A stretch of 64,000 nucleotides of DNA from Trichaptum fuscoviolaceum (Eukaryota; Basidiomycota; Agaricomycetes; Hymenochaetales; Trichaptaceae), in contig CAJSYZ010000007.1 of assembly GCA_910574455.1 (NCBI GenBank), positions 3,355,773-3,419,772 on the forward strand, given 5' to 3'. The position numbers and the translations under genes were made by a program. A model generated the notes under the pieces. The model was not told where the DNA came from. It did not search any database and was given only the letters and a program-made list of their open reading frames with translations. Within the stretch, counting starts at the first letter, position 1. Each line of letters opens with the position of its first letter. Below are positions 1 to 9,200 of the stretch, in pieces.

Positions 1-517
1 ACCAGGCGTTGCTGGTTGTCACACTGAGGCGGGCAGCGGTTGAGATCGACCACATCGTTGGTCCAGTCAATGGTTGGGTTATGGTGCCGCAACCAGTCGA
101 TCCCCATGATAATATCGTCGTCGCCAATATCCGCGACGGCCATGGTCAACTGTTCTAAGTGTCCCTTCATCTCGACGTTGAGGACTACTTCCTTGGTGAT
201 GCGTCCAATCGCGTTCGGGGAATTGTCCGCGTTGCGCAAAAGTATCGGGATTACCAATTCCCGAGTCTGGAGTCCGTGTCGCGAAACGTAGCGGGAATTT
301 ATGAAAGTTCCCGACGCACCGCTGTCTAACATTACTGTGGCTAAGGCATCCGTTTTTCCGTCGCTAACCTGTACCGGGAACTTCAAATGTCGTCGAAGAC
401 GACGGTCTATTGTAGAGATGGTTAAATACAAGGGACCATTATTAAGAGAGTTCTTCGGCCACAAGGGCGGTTGGGTCGTATAGGGCGCGACTGAGCAATA
501 CGACCCTACTGAAAATC
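1..517 (-). CDS. Pol N-terminus with retropepsin (partial)
   Basis: An open frame in the -1 register relative to gag overlaps the gag end and stays open to the window edge. It contains the retroviral-type aspartic protease signature LDSGASGTFI, with Asp-Ser-Gly codons at 326-318, and further left the segment DDDIIMGIDWL, typical of the protease end in gypsy polyproteins. There is no convincing ATG, so it is most likely made as a Gag-Pol fusion by -1 frameshifting near 512-518. The protease would mature the polyprotein. Reverse transcriptase and integrase are expected beyond base 1. Confidence 0.8.
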
Positions 518-1714
518 CGCTGGGGGCGGGGCTTCGGGATTGTGAACGTTCTTGGCGGCGGGCGTCATGGCGGCGAATGCGTTCTGTAGCACGGACTGCT
601 GCACATTCTGGACGTACTGTTCCGCCATACGTTTGAGCGTTTCTTCGAACGACTGGAGCGCGGGGGGCGAGGGGCTCGACGGGGACGTGGATTTCGTAGC
701 CTTTAGGTTTCGGGTTGGCGGTCGCGTTGGGCAATCGCTCACTAAATGGTCTTTCTCTCCGCAGTAGTAGCATAGTCCCTTACTCCTGCGCTCCCGGCGC
801 ACCCTGTCAATCTCCATTGCGTTGGGATCCTTCGTCGAGCTTGCGCCCGCAGTCGGGATCGTACGCGGAGCTGAACTAGTGGTGCCGGGATTGCTTCGGG
901 GCGTAGCCGCTGGCTTTGATACTGGTCCATAGGCGTGTGCGAGCCTTAGCTTCTCGTCCGTCTCGGAAACCCAGTTGACGTAGGCATCGAATTTCATATC
1001 CTTCGCCTCTGTGCTGGCGATGTGCTGGCGAACCTGGTCTTTGAGTCCCTTCCGGAACATGTCGAGGTAGATGACATCCGTCGTTGCGTCCTTGGGCCAC
1101 CCGGTGAGGGCTTGGAGGGCACGGAATTGCGACGCAAACTCGGCGACCGTTCCTGTCTGGCGTAGGCGCATCAGCTTGTCGGCTGCGGCTTTGTCTGCAT
1201 CGATTTCCCCGTAAGAGGCGCGAAGGGCGGCGAACAGGGCCTCCAGGCTGGCGGCTTCTGGCGGTGTCGGGATGTCCTGGAGTCGATCTAGAATGGGTCG
1301 TGCCCAGTCTTGCGCCGGCCCCCGCAGTAGCATCAGAGCAAATGCGACCTTGCGGGTTTCGTCTAGTCCCGGATGTTGTCCGAACAGGTAGAGCTTAATC
1401 TGGTGAATCCAGTTCTCCAGCTTGGCTCGTTCGCCTTCGAAGGTGTCGGGAAGCTTCATCTTGAGCCCTGCTCCACCCCCAGACGGGGAGGCGGGCTGGC
1501 TCGCGATTTGGGCTTCTAACGCCTGGTTGGCGTGCTTGAGCTGGGCGACTGTGTTCTGGACCTGATTGTGTTCGTTGACTAGCTTGGAGTAGCGTTTTTC
1601 GAGGGTGTCGAGGCGATCAAGGATGGGCTGGAGTTTGTCTTCCTCCATCGAGGAGCTAGGGGACGGGAAAGCGAAGGTGTCTGCGAGTCCTCCCCATTCT
1701 TGGTGGGACGACAT
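506..1714 (-). CDS. Gag-like capsid/nucleocapsid protein of the retrotransposon
   Basis: A 402-residue protein starting at an ATG at 1714. The N-terminus has a probable coiled coil (LDTLEKRYSKLVNEHNQVQN region, residues about 32-70). The central part resembles the retrotransposon gag family (PF03732-like, with LENWIHQIKLYL and a FASQFRALQALTGW segment). Near residue 320 is one CCHC zinc knuckle, CYYCGEKDHLVSDC, for nucleic-acid binding. The Pro/Ser/Thr-rich linkers are typical of fungal Gag. The role is to form the virus-like particle and package element RNA. The stop TAG (508-506) follows directly after a possible slippery heptamer. Confidence 0.88.
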   Translation of the reverse strand: MSSHQEWGGLADTFAFPSPSSSMEEDKLQPILDRLDTLEKRYSKLVNEHNQVQNTVAQLKHANQALEAQIASQPASPSGGGAGLKMKLPDTFEGERAKLENWIHQIKLYLFGQHPGLDETRKVAFALMLLRGPAQDWARPILDRLQDIPTPPEAASLEALFAALRASYGEIDADKAAADKLMRLRQTGTVAEFASQFRALQALTGWPKDATTDVIYLDMFRKGLKDQVRQHIASTEAKDMKFDAYVNWVSETDEKLRLAHAYGPVSKPAATPRSNPGTTSSAPRTIPTAGASSTKDPNAMEIDRVRRERRSKGLCYYCGEKDHLVSDCPTRPPTRNLKATKSTSPSSPSPPALQSFEETLKRMAEQYVQNVQQSVLQNAFAAMTPAAKNVHNPEAPPPADFQ

Positions 1715-1803
1715 CGCGGGTCGGCGGTACGGGTGCGGGGGTAGAAGTAAAGAGCGTGAGGGTGTCGAGTCCGAGCGGCGGTGAGCCAGGACTTTTGACC
1801 TAA

Positions 1804-2632
1804 TGTTACGACCGTCGGGAATTGTAGCGGGAAACAGTTTCGGGAAACTGGAATTCGCGACAAGAACCCGCGTTCGGGAATCTGGATTCGCGACTGGGAA
1901 CGAGCGTGGGAATTCAGGCGGGAAACGCGCGGGATTCTATCCAGGCGCGTCGCGGGATTCTCAAGGCCAGCTAGGACTCTTCACTGCTTTGAACGTCAAG
2001 TAAGCGGATCCCTAAGGAAGCACTCCACAAGTAAGTATTGCGCAACTAACTACACAGGAGAAAAGAGAGAGATCGCACCTAAGGAAGCACTCCACAAGAG
2101 GTCAAAAGTGGGGTGCTCCTTACGATGCCTACAGCTATTTATCTACTTCGTAAAGACTGTATAGTTAATCTACGCTAAGTGTCCTTGCGCAATGCGCACC
2201 TATCTACTACAAACGATACATGCTACGACCGCACTGCTAGGCATGTCTATCCCGTCTCTCCAGATGGCTACGGCCTGTCCGTGGACGTCAGCGTCCGGTC
2301 CGGGGCCGCGACTAGCCAGACTAGGTATGCCAGACTGTTGCAGGTCGTCACCTTGAGGTACTAACGGATTAATGAGCGTATGTTGATAATGAATGTACGT
2401 GTGCCGTGGCGGGTCGTCGTAAATGAATGTGTGTATGCGTGCATGGTGGTCGGGACGGTGGTGCGGGATAGGTCACGTGAGCGGGGGATCTTGCGGGGGA
2501 TCGTGCGAGTCGGGAAAGGGGTTTCGCGCGGGGAATCCAATGGCGGGATTCTCCCCGCGGGATTGTCTGCTCATGTCGGGATCCTTGGCGGGAAAGTGCG
2601 GGAAATGAGAAAAGGAGCCCGGGATCTCGACA
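1804..2632 (-). repeat. Putative long terminal repeat (5' LTR of the element)
   Basis: Bounds are inferred. On the plus strand the segment begins TGTTACGACC next to the gag leader and ends CTCGACA just before kinase homology resumes, giving TGT...ACA termini over about 829 bp. It is rich in dispersed CGGGAA/CGGGAT words at both ends (1810-1960 and 2500-2630), contains a 21-bp direct repeat, and has no coding capacity. I could not compare it with the left LTR, which lies outside the window. The primer-binding site should abut 1803, but no clear TGG-start match to a tRNA is visible there. Confidence 0.6.
2011..2098. repeat. 21-bp direct repeat within the LTR
   Basis: The sequence beginning CCTAAGGAAGCACTCC and ending ACAAG occurs at 2011-2031 and again, identical, at 2078-2098, a spacing of 67 bp. 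Repeated blocks like this in LTRs often act as enhancer or promoter elements; that role is inference here. Confidence 0.85.
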
Positions 2633-3993
2633 CATGGCCGGAAACTTGACGACCGAAGTGCGTGGTTTCGCGCAGATCAGTACTGCAGCTACTAGTATAA
2701 ACGGCGACTTCACGTGTTTCATCACCGTCAAAGGCTCAGGCGAGATGGAATCCTTTGAGACTCATCAAATCAATTAAATTGTGCACTACTTGCGCGAGTC
2801 GATTTAGAAGAACGCCGCCGCTCGTGAAGCTGCCGAACTTGCCAGTCGCTCCAAGTTGGAGTTCTTGGGGAACACGTCTCATGAGATTCGACCCCTATGA
2901 ACGGTATCATTGGCATGAAAGAGTTTACGCTGGATAGCAATTTGAATAAGAGTCAGCGCGAGAGTCTTCTGCTGGTGCATAGTTTGGCTCGGAGTCTGCT
3001 ATTGATTAATGTCGATATTTTGGATATCTCGAAGAGTAAGCTAATCCGCCGCCGATGCTTCCGAATTCAGTTGCTAATATTTCGATTAATTACTACGTTC
3101 GAAGCAGGCAGGATGACGATAGAGCAAGTTTGGTATTCACTGAGACACACGGTTTTCGGTAACCTCAAGACTCTCGTTGTACGACCATCGCAAAACAACC
3201 TCGACCTCACATATGATGTTTACCCAGACATTCCTGATCAGCTCATCGGTGACTCGCTGCATCTGCGCCAGGTCATTACGAACATTGTCGGCAACGCTAT
3301 CAAGTTCACCTCGAGCAAGGTCGTGTGGAACGGACATGCTGCGCTGTCGTGCCGTCTGGTTGGCATCAAGGACTCGATGGTGAAGGTAGAGTTCTGTCTC
3401 ACGGATACGGTATCGGTATTACGAAAGGTACAGTGAACTTGATCTGTGGTACGTTCGTGCGAGGGGATGGATCAACCACTCGAGTGAGCTCTTCTCGAAT
3501 AGTCATTTGTTCCGGCCTGTAGTGGTCTTACTTTCTTAAATCTAGGACTACGGTGGTGCTGTCCTTGGTCAATCAGTATCGAAGTGAGTTGTGTCGCTGA
3601 TGAATAAGACGATGTGAGTTGAGAGCGAGCTGGGCAAGGGAAGTTCACGACCACCTCCTAAATCAGCCAGTTGTCCACCGAGAACGTACTTTCGATGATC
3701 CAGGCATTCGCGAAGCAGAAAATCCGGCTTGCCAATACGCTGGACGACCGAACAGGTGTAGTGATGCGTATCACAGAGCTTATTCTGAAGCCTTACGACG
3801 TGAGCGAAGTTGCAGATAATGAGTGTTGCCTACATATCGATGGGATACTTGTTGATTCGCTGACGGCCGTAAGTCATCTTGTTAAAGTGCATTCGAGCTA
3901 CAGTATAAAGCCTTACTCAAACACTTTTCGGATGATCCAGAAGGAACAAACCAGGAGTATGAACACTTGCGATATATACCGATCGTTCTGGCG
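2633..3993 (+). pseudogene. Group III (Nik1/Os-1 type) hybrid histidine kinase pseudogene
   Basis: The remnant reads in order: end of the last HAMP repeat (GFAQIS...GDFT, GSGEM), linker, H-box SHEIR, dimerisation helix LNKSQRESLLLVHSLARSLL, ATPase N-box VITNIVGNAIKFT, and a degenerate receiver-like segment ending EHLRYIPIVL. Family members are osmosensing kinases acting on the HOG pathway and are the target of phenylpyrrole fungicides. This copy is dead: in-frame TAA at 2775-2777 and TAG at 2805-2807, a one-base loss just after the H-box (about 2891-2897), another in the DTGIGI motif (about 3409), and a damaged splice acceptor before EAGRM. The HAMP array is cut off on the left by the retrotransposon LTR. 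Similarity is still high, so inactivation looks fairly recent. Confidence 0.85.
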
Positions 3994-4277
3994 TCAGACC
4001 AAAACTCCCTATTGAACAAACAACTTCCAGACCGAGATCTACCCCCACTTCCCACCGGAGGCAATCTGCTTCTCAAGGATGTAGAAGCAGAGCTAGATCG
4101 ATAGGTTGCGGTGACGAGAATTGACACGAGCGGCTACGGCGGACCATTCAAGGTGGAGGGTAATTCAAGAACATGGACCTTGAGGGAAAATGATCAGAAC
4201 GTGCGCAATCGGACAAGAGAGAAATTGCTTTCGGAACAGATTGAAAATAGTATGTCCGAGTCCTCCGAAAACCCGTA
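3994..4277 (+). pseudogene. Unrecognised gene fragment joined to the kinase relic
   Basis: Directly after the kinase segment EHLRYIPIVL the same frame continues into a sequence that does not fit the kinase family: LPPLPTGGN, then KDVEAELDR, a single TAG (4102-4104), then SGYGGPFKVEGNSRTW and LRENDQNVRNRTREKLLSEQ. Composition and phase look like former coding sequence, and the frame is shared across the stop. I do not recognise the family. It could be a fragment of another gene joined by rearrangement, or a diverged part of the same locus. No start or end is visible. Confidence 0.45.
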
Positions 4278-4620
4278 GTAAGAACTCTGGAATTTATGTT
4301 TGACAATTGTTTCAGGCGTCAGGAAGAATATGCCACTTGGGCGGAAGTCGGACAATTCTCGAAGCGCACAAGGCAAATGTGCTTGAGTCGCTCAGCCAAC
4401 AACGAAAAGCATGAACATCCTTATCAGCGAAGGCGAGAGGAAAGCAGCGCGCAGCCTACAATACTGGCGTACTGAATTACTGGTGTACTGATTTGTACTT
4501 ACTATGACATTTGAATTGTACATGCTTGTACTTAGTCTTTACTTATGCTTGACTGACCTCCTGATGTACTGACGTACTGAGTGTGTCCTGAAAATTGGCT
4601 TATTTCAGTGTGTTCAGGCC

Positions 4621-4681
4621 ATCAGTTGATTTCAGACAGGCATAGCAACATATCAGTAGATTTCAGACAGGCATAGCAACC
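4621..4681. repeat. 31-bp tandem repeat, two copies plus a degenerate third
   Basis: Unit 1 is 4621-4650 and unit 2 is 4652-4681; they share ATCAGT.GATTTCAGACAG followed by GCATAGCAAC with one mismatch. A third, diverged unit (TTCAGTCCATTTAAGGCAG) follows at about 4683. Confidence 0.85.
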
Positions 4682-5109
4682 CTTCAGTCCATTTAAGGCA
4701 GCGTCAGGACGCGTCAGTCGCCTTAAGCAAAAAGTAGTTTCCCTGATGTAGGAAAGCATGGGATTTCGGGCAAAGGGAGAGAACACAAACATTATATGCT
4801 TCTACTGCACAATTTTGAAGAGAATTCAAGATTTTTTCTGCACATTCAGAGCCAGAATGTACAGGAGAACTTTAACAAGTGTTTCAAACTTGATTAATGG
4901 CAATGATAAGTATGTAGCAATTTCCCCTTTGATTAAATGTTCATTATTGGAATTTTAGAACTTACCAAAACTGACACTGTTTTCTTATTATCTCAAGCAT
5001 CACTGCACTAATCAACTTCATTTTTTCTGTGTATGCAGAGCTTGTAGTTTATCATGCATCTAAGCTAAATTTGCGATCTCAATGGTTTGTGTAAGGCTAT
5101 AAACTCTGA

Positions 5110-5144
5110 GTGTTACAAGGACCGGTGGTGTTACAAGGACCGGT
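5110..5144. repeat. 17-bp tandem repeat with TGTTAC start
   Basis: GTGTTACAAGGACCGGT occurs at 5110-5126 and again at 5128-5144. The TGTTAC start resembles the start of the LTR at 1804, but similarity does not extend further, so this may be the end of a different, lost element. Confidence 0.8.
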
Positions 5145-5190
5145 CCATGACTGTAGTTAGATAAGCAATAAACACACTGGCAGAATAATA

Positions 5191-5223
5191 TCGCGTGAAC
5201 GCGACTTGGACGCGACGGCGCGT
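5191..5223 (+). promoter_or_regulatory. Cluster of four ACGCG boxes (MCB-like) upstream of the histone-fold gene
   Basis: TCGCGT (5191-5196), ACGCGA (5199-5204), ACGCGA (5210-5215) and GCGCGT (5218-5223) all contain ACGCG on one strand. They lie 96-128 bp upstream of the ATG at 5319. ACGCG(T/A) is the core bound by MBF-type (Mbp1/Res) factors that drive G1/S transcription in fungi. Function here is inferred from spacing, number and the replication role of the gene. Confidence 0.6.
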
Positions 5224-5318
5224 TCGAGTTTTAGATGCACTTCCACTGCTAAAATCCAAGACACCTCGAATTAAATCAGAAGAAAACTACCAACAATAAA
5301 ACGTACGCATCTTCTCCG

Positions 5319-5999
5319 ATGGATGACGCGACTGTCAAACAACCAGCTACTAGGAGGGAAGCTCCCACTGTACGAGAAGATGGTCGAAGTTTATTTCCCG
5401 TTTCCAGGGTGCAGAAGATCATTAAGGCGGATAAAGCAAGTCTTCACAAATGCCTGAGGAGAGAAGGACTCTGAACGCTAGGATGTAGGACTTACCCATT
5501 GTTGCGAAGGAAGCGGTGTTCCTAATCTCTGTGGCTGCTGTATGTGCTACATCTTGTTAACGACAGTAATATTCTTCAACATAGCCCTTCACAGGAGGAG
5601 TTCATTAAGAGAATAAGTACGGCCTCTCAGAGACAGGCTCAGAGAGAGAAGAGGACAACTGTACAGAAGAAGGATCTAGGTGTGTATGGGGCGGGCACCA
5701 GGTTTTCGTCCAGTAAATACTAACTGCTTTCCTAGCCGTAGTCGTTAAAAGGGCAGACGAATTCTTCTTTCTCGAAGGTATGTCTATTTCTCAAAGACAC
5801 CTTCAAACTCGTTTGCCGAGTAAGCTCGCTAGACATTATAGGCTGGGAGCAGGAGGAACAGTCGGGTCGGAGTCGCAAGAAAGTCACTGGACCATCGGGA
5901 GGTCCATTACACTTTGCCCATGCACCGGGGAAGACAGTCGAAAGCATCCAGGCCGAAGAGCCATCAGATGTGGCGAATGGAGGAGAATTAAATCAATGA
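5319..5999 (+). CDS. Histone-fold protein, DNA polymerase epsilon Dpb3/POLE4/CHRAC1 type
   Basis: Five exons (5319-5435, 5489-5539, 5595-5679, 5736-5777, 5833-5999) join to a 153-residue protein. Residues about 25-105 form an H2A/NF-YC-like histone fold: LFPVSRVQKIIKADK, then DLPIVAKEAVFLISVAA, EEFIKRISTASQRQAQREKR, and the C-terminal helix VVKRADEFFFLED. Proteins of this type pair with a Dpb4-like partner in DNA polymerase epsilon or in the ISW2/CHRAC remodeller; sequence alone does not separate the two. Introns 2-4 are GT-AG (55-56 bp), but intron 1 (5436-5488) is best explained as GC-AG with donor GCAAGT. The acidic or mixed tail after the fold is lineage specific. The exons are all too short to stand out as ORFs. 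Confidence 0.88.
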
Positions 6000-6236
6000 T
6001 TGTATTTATATTTTTGTAGAACATATACTGTATGAATATATGGATTTAAATAATGATGAGATTTGGAAGTGAGAGGAGAGAGGTAGCCAAAGAAGGATAA
6101 GCAGTCGCGTCAAGTAGTAAGCCGAACCGTCAAGCTTCGCTTTACCACCCCCCTATTCTCCTCCAACAACGGCCAACTAAATCTTGTCGCTGTTGTCAGT
6201 GCAGCGGCTGGGCAGCCCTCACAACCGCCCATCATT

Positions 6237-9200
6237 ATGTCGAACGTTCCATCATCGTCGGATCGAGATGGCACAGGACCTCACTCTCCCGGAGCGTCAT
6301 CATCCTATAGACATCCCCTGCATAGAAGTACTTCTGTTTCTTCAGCTTGGTCGGACGCCCCCCACCATAATCAAGGAACATCATACTTTCCTCCTGCCTC
6401 GCCAGCTCCGAGGCGTCCACCAACTCGCTCCATATCGGCTGCGCGGAGTCTGTGTGTCAACGACGAAGTCGATCAAGAGGATGAAGACAGTGGCGACAGC
6501 ACACCTCCGGAAGTCAGAGGCGATCCACCGAACAACAACAGCAGTCCAGATGAAAGGAACGATGATGCTGAGAACGGTGCCACAGGAAGTCGACAGTACA
6601 CGGAGGATGACCCATTGACTGTCAAGGATCGCCAATCCCTCATGAACGTTGACCATCCTTTTGGTCTTCCCATATGGAAGCCTGCTCTGTACAAGAAGTC
6701 TCGTACCGTCAACAGGAACGCAGAGACTGCCCTTCATGCCACTCCTTCAGCCCACGGTGATGGCCTATTTCATCCAGGGAACATAGCATGGACCGTGTTG
6801 TTCGGCTCGTGGCTAGCCGCAGTCTGCATGATCGTGTCTGCCATCTTATTCCTCACTCCATTCGGTGGCAAGCGCTACGCGCCACTGATATACGGCCTTG
6901 GATGGTATATACTCTGGCCATTCGGGAAATATGTCGAGGGCTTCTCGGAGGATGAAGATGACTTCGACAGAGATGTATTCTCCGATGAGTTTGGACGAGA
7001 CGATCGCACGATACATGCCATCAGCGAGGAAGATGAGGAGCAAAACACTCCGCGTGTCTTGTCTCCTTCTGCGACTGTAACAGGTCGCAACATTGGACAA
7101 TCTACAAACCGACTTGTTCCTCATGACGATGATCCCATATCTGAACGTACACCATTCATTCAAAAGCTTGCTACGAAGTCGTATGGTACCATTCCGACCG
7201 GAAATCAAGCGAAACTTTCGTACGATAACTCGCATAGCTCCAACCTTCTTGGCCGGGCCGTGTTTTGGCTACTCTTGACCTGCCTAGTTGCCCCATTGAT
7301 GCTCCTCGTTTGCTTGATATGCTGGTTCCTTGTGATAACAATCCCGATGGCGAAACTAAACTGGGCATTAATCAAGCACATGTTCCAACGTCCTGACACC
7401 ATACGCTTCTGCGCGGCACCACCAGCTGTGTTTGTTTCCCAGCTCAGTACGAATGGCCTACAAGCTGACGACCAAGCGGAAGAAGGTTCCTCAACGCCCA
7501 CTCGGCATACAGCCTACACGGGACAGAATGGGCGGTTATCCGCCGGTCAAGCGGCTCCGTTTGGTTCACCATCGTCTACCATTCTTCTTTGCACATATCG
7601 TGCAATTGGCTTCCAGTACTACAAATACACCGTCGGTGGCGTCAACATATTTTTCGTCAACTTGATGGCCGTAGTCTTCTTTGCTATTATAGATGGCTTC
7701 GTTCTTCTGCCCGTCAGAAACAAATATGAGCAGGATGGCCGCGCAATACCTGCTTTATTGGACATTTTGACGGGCAAGGCACTGATATTCATAGTCAGCT
7801 TAACAAGTGTCATCCCTCTCTCCTACTTCATTGGTATGGCGGTTGCGTCTATCAGTGCCCAATCATCGATAGGAATGGGAGCGGTCATCAATGCCACCTT
7901 TGGCTCTATCATTGAGATCATTCTCTATGCTATTGCCCTTACACAGGGAAAGGGCCACCTCGTGGAGGGAAGCATTGTGGGTAGTTTACTTGCAGGAGTG
8001 TTGCTAATGCCTGGAGTGAGTATGTGCAGTGGAGCTGTGAGAAAGAAGGAACAGAAATTCAACGCAAAGAGTGCGGGCGTCACTAGTACGATGTTGATCA
8101 TGGCGATTATTGGTACTTTGACACCTACCCTGTTCTATCAAACTTATGGAAATGTGAGATTTAGGTACTGCATCATTTGCTGAGGAAGCTGACTCATCAT
8201 CTCCTTAGTTTCAGCTCATCTGCGACGGTTGTCCTACGATAGGCATCACCATTCCAAGGAGCAAGATGCCATGGGTCTGCGATCACTGCTACTATGAACA
8301 TCCGGATCCAGTTTACGACCCATTCTACCAAACTACGGTTAAAGAGCTGATGTTCTTCTGCGCCGCAATCCTGCTATTCGTAAGCTGACTATCGTTTACT
8401 TTACCCAGGCGACGTGCTGATCATTGCGTCAAAAGTCATATCTTATCGGCTTGTGGTTCTCGTTGCGCACGCACGCTTCCCAGATTTGGCAAAATCCGCA
8501 ACCGCTGATGCATCCCCTCGAAATTTCAGTGCCGACTGGACAAGGACGAATGTCTATATATAATCGCCTTCTGCAGTCAGGGCTTACCTCTAGTCTTCCG
8601 ACTCATCGTCTGGGACGAAAGGCCAGCGATCTAGCTACTACAGACAATGATCAAAGACAGGACTTCCCTTCCCGTTCGCAGACCCCAGTTCCTAGAGACC
8701 AGCAATTAGCCTCTGGATTGCAAGTTCCACCTAGCCTGCAGTCTCAGCCCCCTTCACCAAGCCTAACACGGAGGTTCCAACAATCGCCATCAAATCCACC
8801 GGGCTCTTATACTCCTTTCTTTGAGAGCGTGAATCACGCGGTCAAGTCATCTGGCATGCAACCCATGCAATTTCCGGAGAATTTGACGACAGATGACTTC
8901 ACCCGCGCAGTCGCTGTGGCCACTGTATCAGCCCTACGACACCAACAAGCATATTCTCACTCGCCCGCACGAGCTCGTGGCTCAGCCCTTGGTGCAGGAG
9001 AAATACAAGAAGACAGTGGTGGACATGGTGGACATGATGCTCCAAGTTGGAGCCGAACAACCAGTGCAAGCGTGCTACTAGCTTGTACTGCCTTATATGC
9101 AGCTATCGCAGGTGACTGACATCATGCAAATTGACATTTAACCTTTGCTTATCTTCTCTTCAGAAATTCTCGTTGATGTCGTTGACGTCGTCCTCGAAGG

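Larger units (their letters stand above)
1..2632 (-). mobile_element. Ty3/gypsy-type LTR retrotransposon, right-hand part
   Basis: The element runs right to left: LTR (about 1804-2632), a short leader, gag, then the start of pol, which leaves the window at base 1. The gag zinc knuckle and an aspartic protease with a DSG active site right after gag support an LTR retrotransposon. Ty3/gypsy rather than copia is inferred from the separate gag and pol frames and the general gag style; reverse transcriptase and integrase lie outside the window, so the assignment is not proven. The right end is placed where histidine-kinase coding resumes in the opposite orientation at about 2633, so the element appears to have inserted into that gene. 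Gag and the visible pol part have no internal stops, which suggests a fairly young copy. Confidence 0.85.
4278..5190. other. Gene-free, repeat-containing remnant region
   Basis: No credible ORF. From 4440 to 4620 words such as GTACTG and TGTACTTA recur. A 31-bp tandem repeat follows (4621-4681). From about 4740 to 5100 the DNA is clearly AT-rich, unlike the neighbouring genes, and at 5110-5144 there is a short tandem repeat with TGTTAC ends. This looks like decayed transposon DNA, but no element class can be named. Confidence 0.5.

Noticed and set aside
1803..2003. Plus ORF in the LTR
   Set aside because: Its Gly/Arg-rich sequence is produced by the CGGGAA repeats, and no family is recognisable.
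3619..4015. Active receiver domain after the kinase relic
   Set aside because: The segment is degenerate receiver-like, with frameshifts before it and no phosphoacceptor pocket visible.
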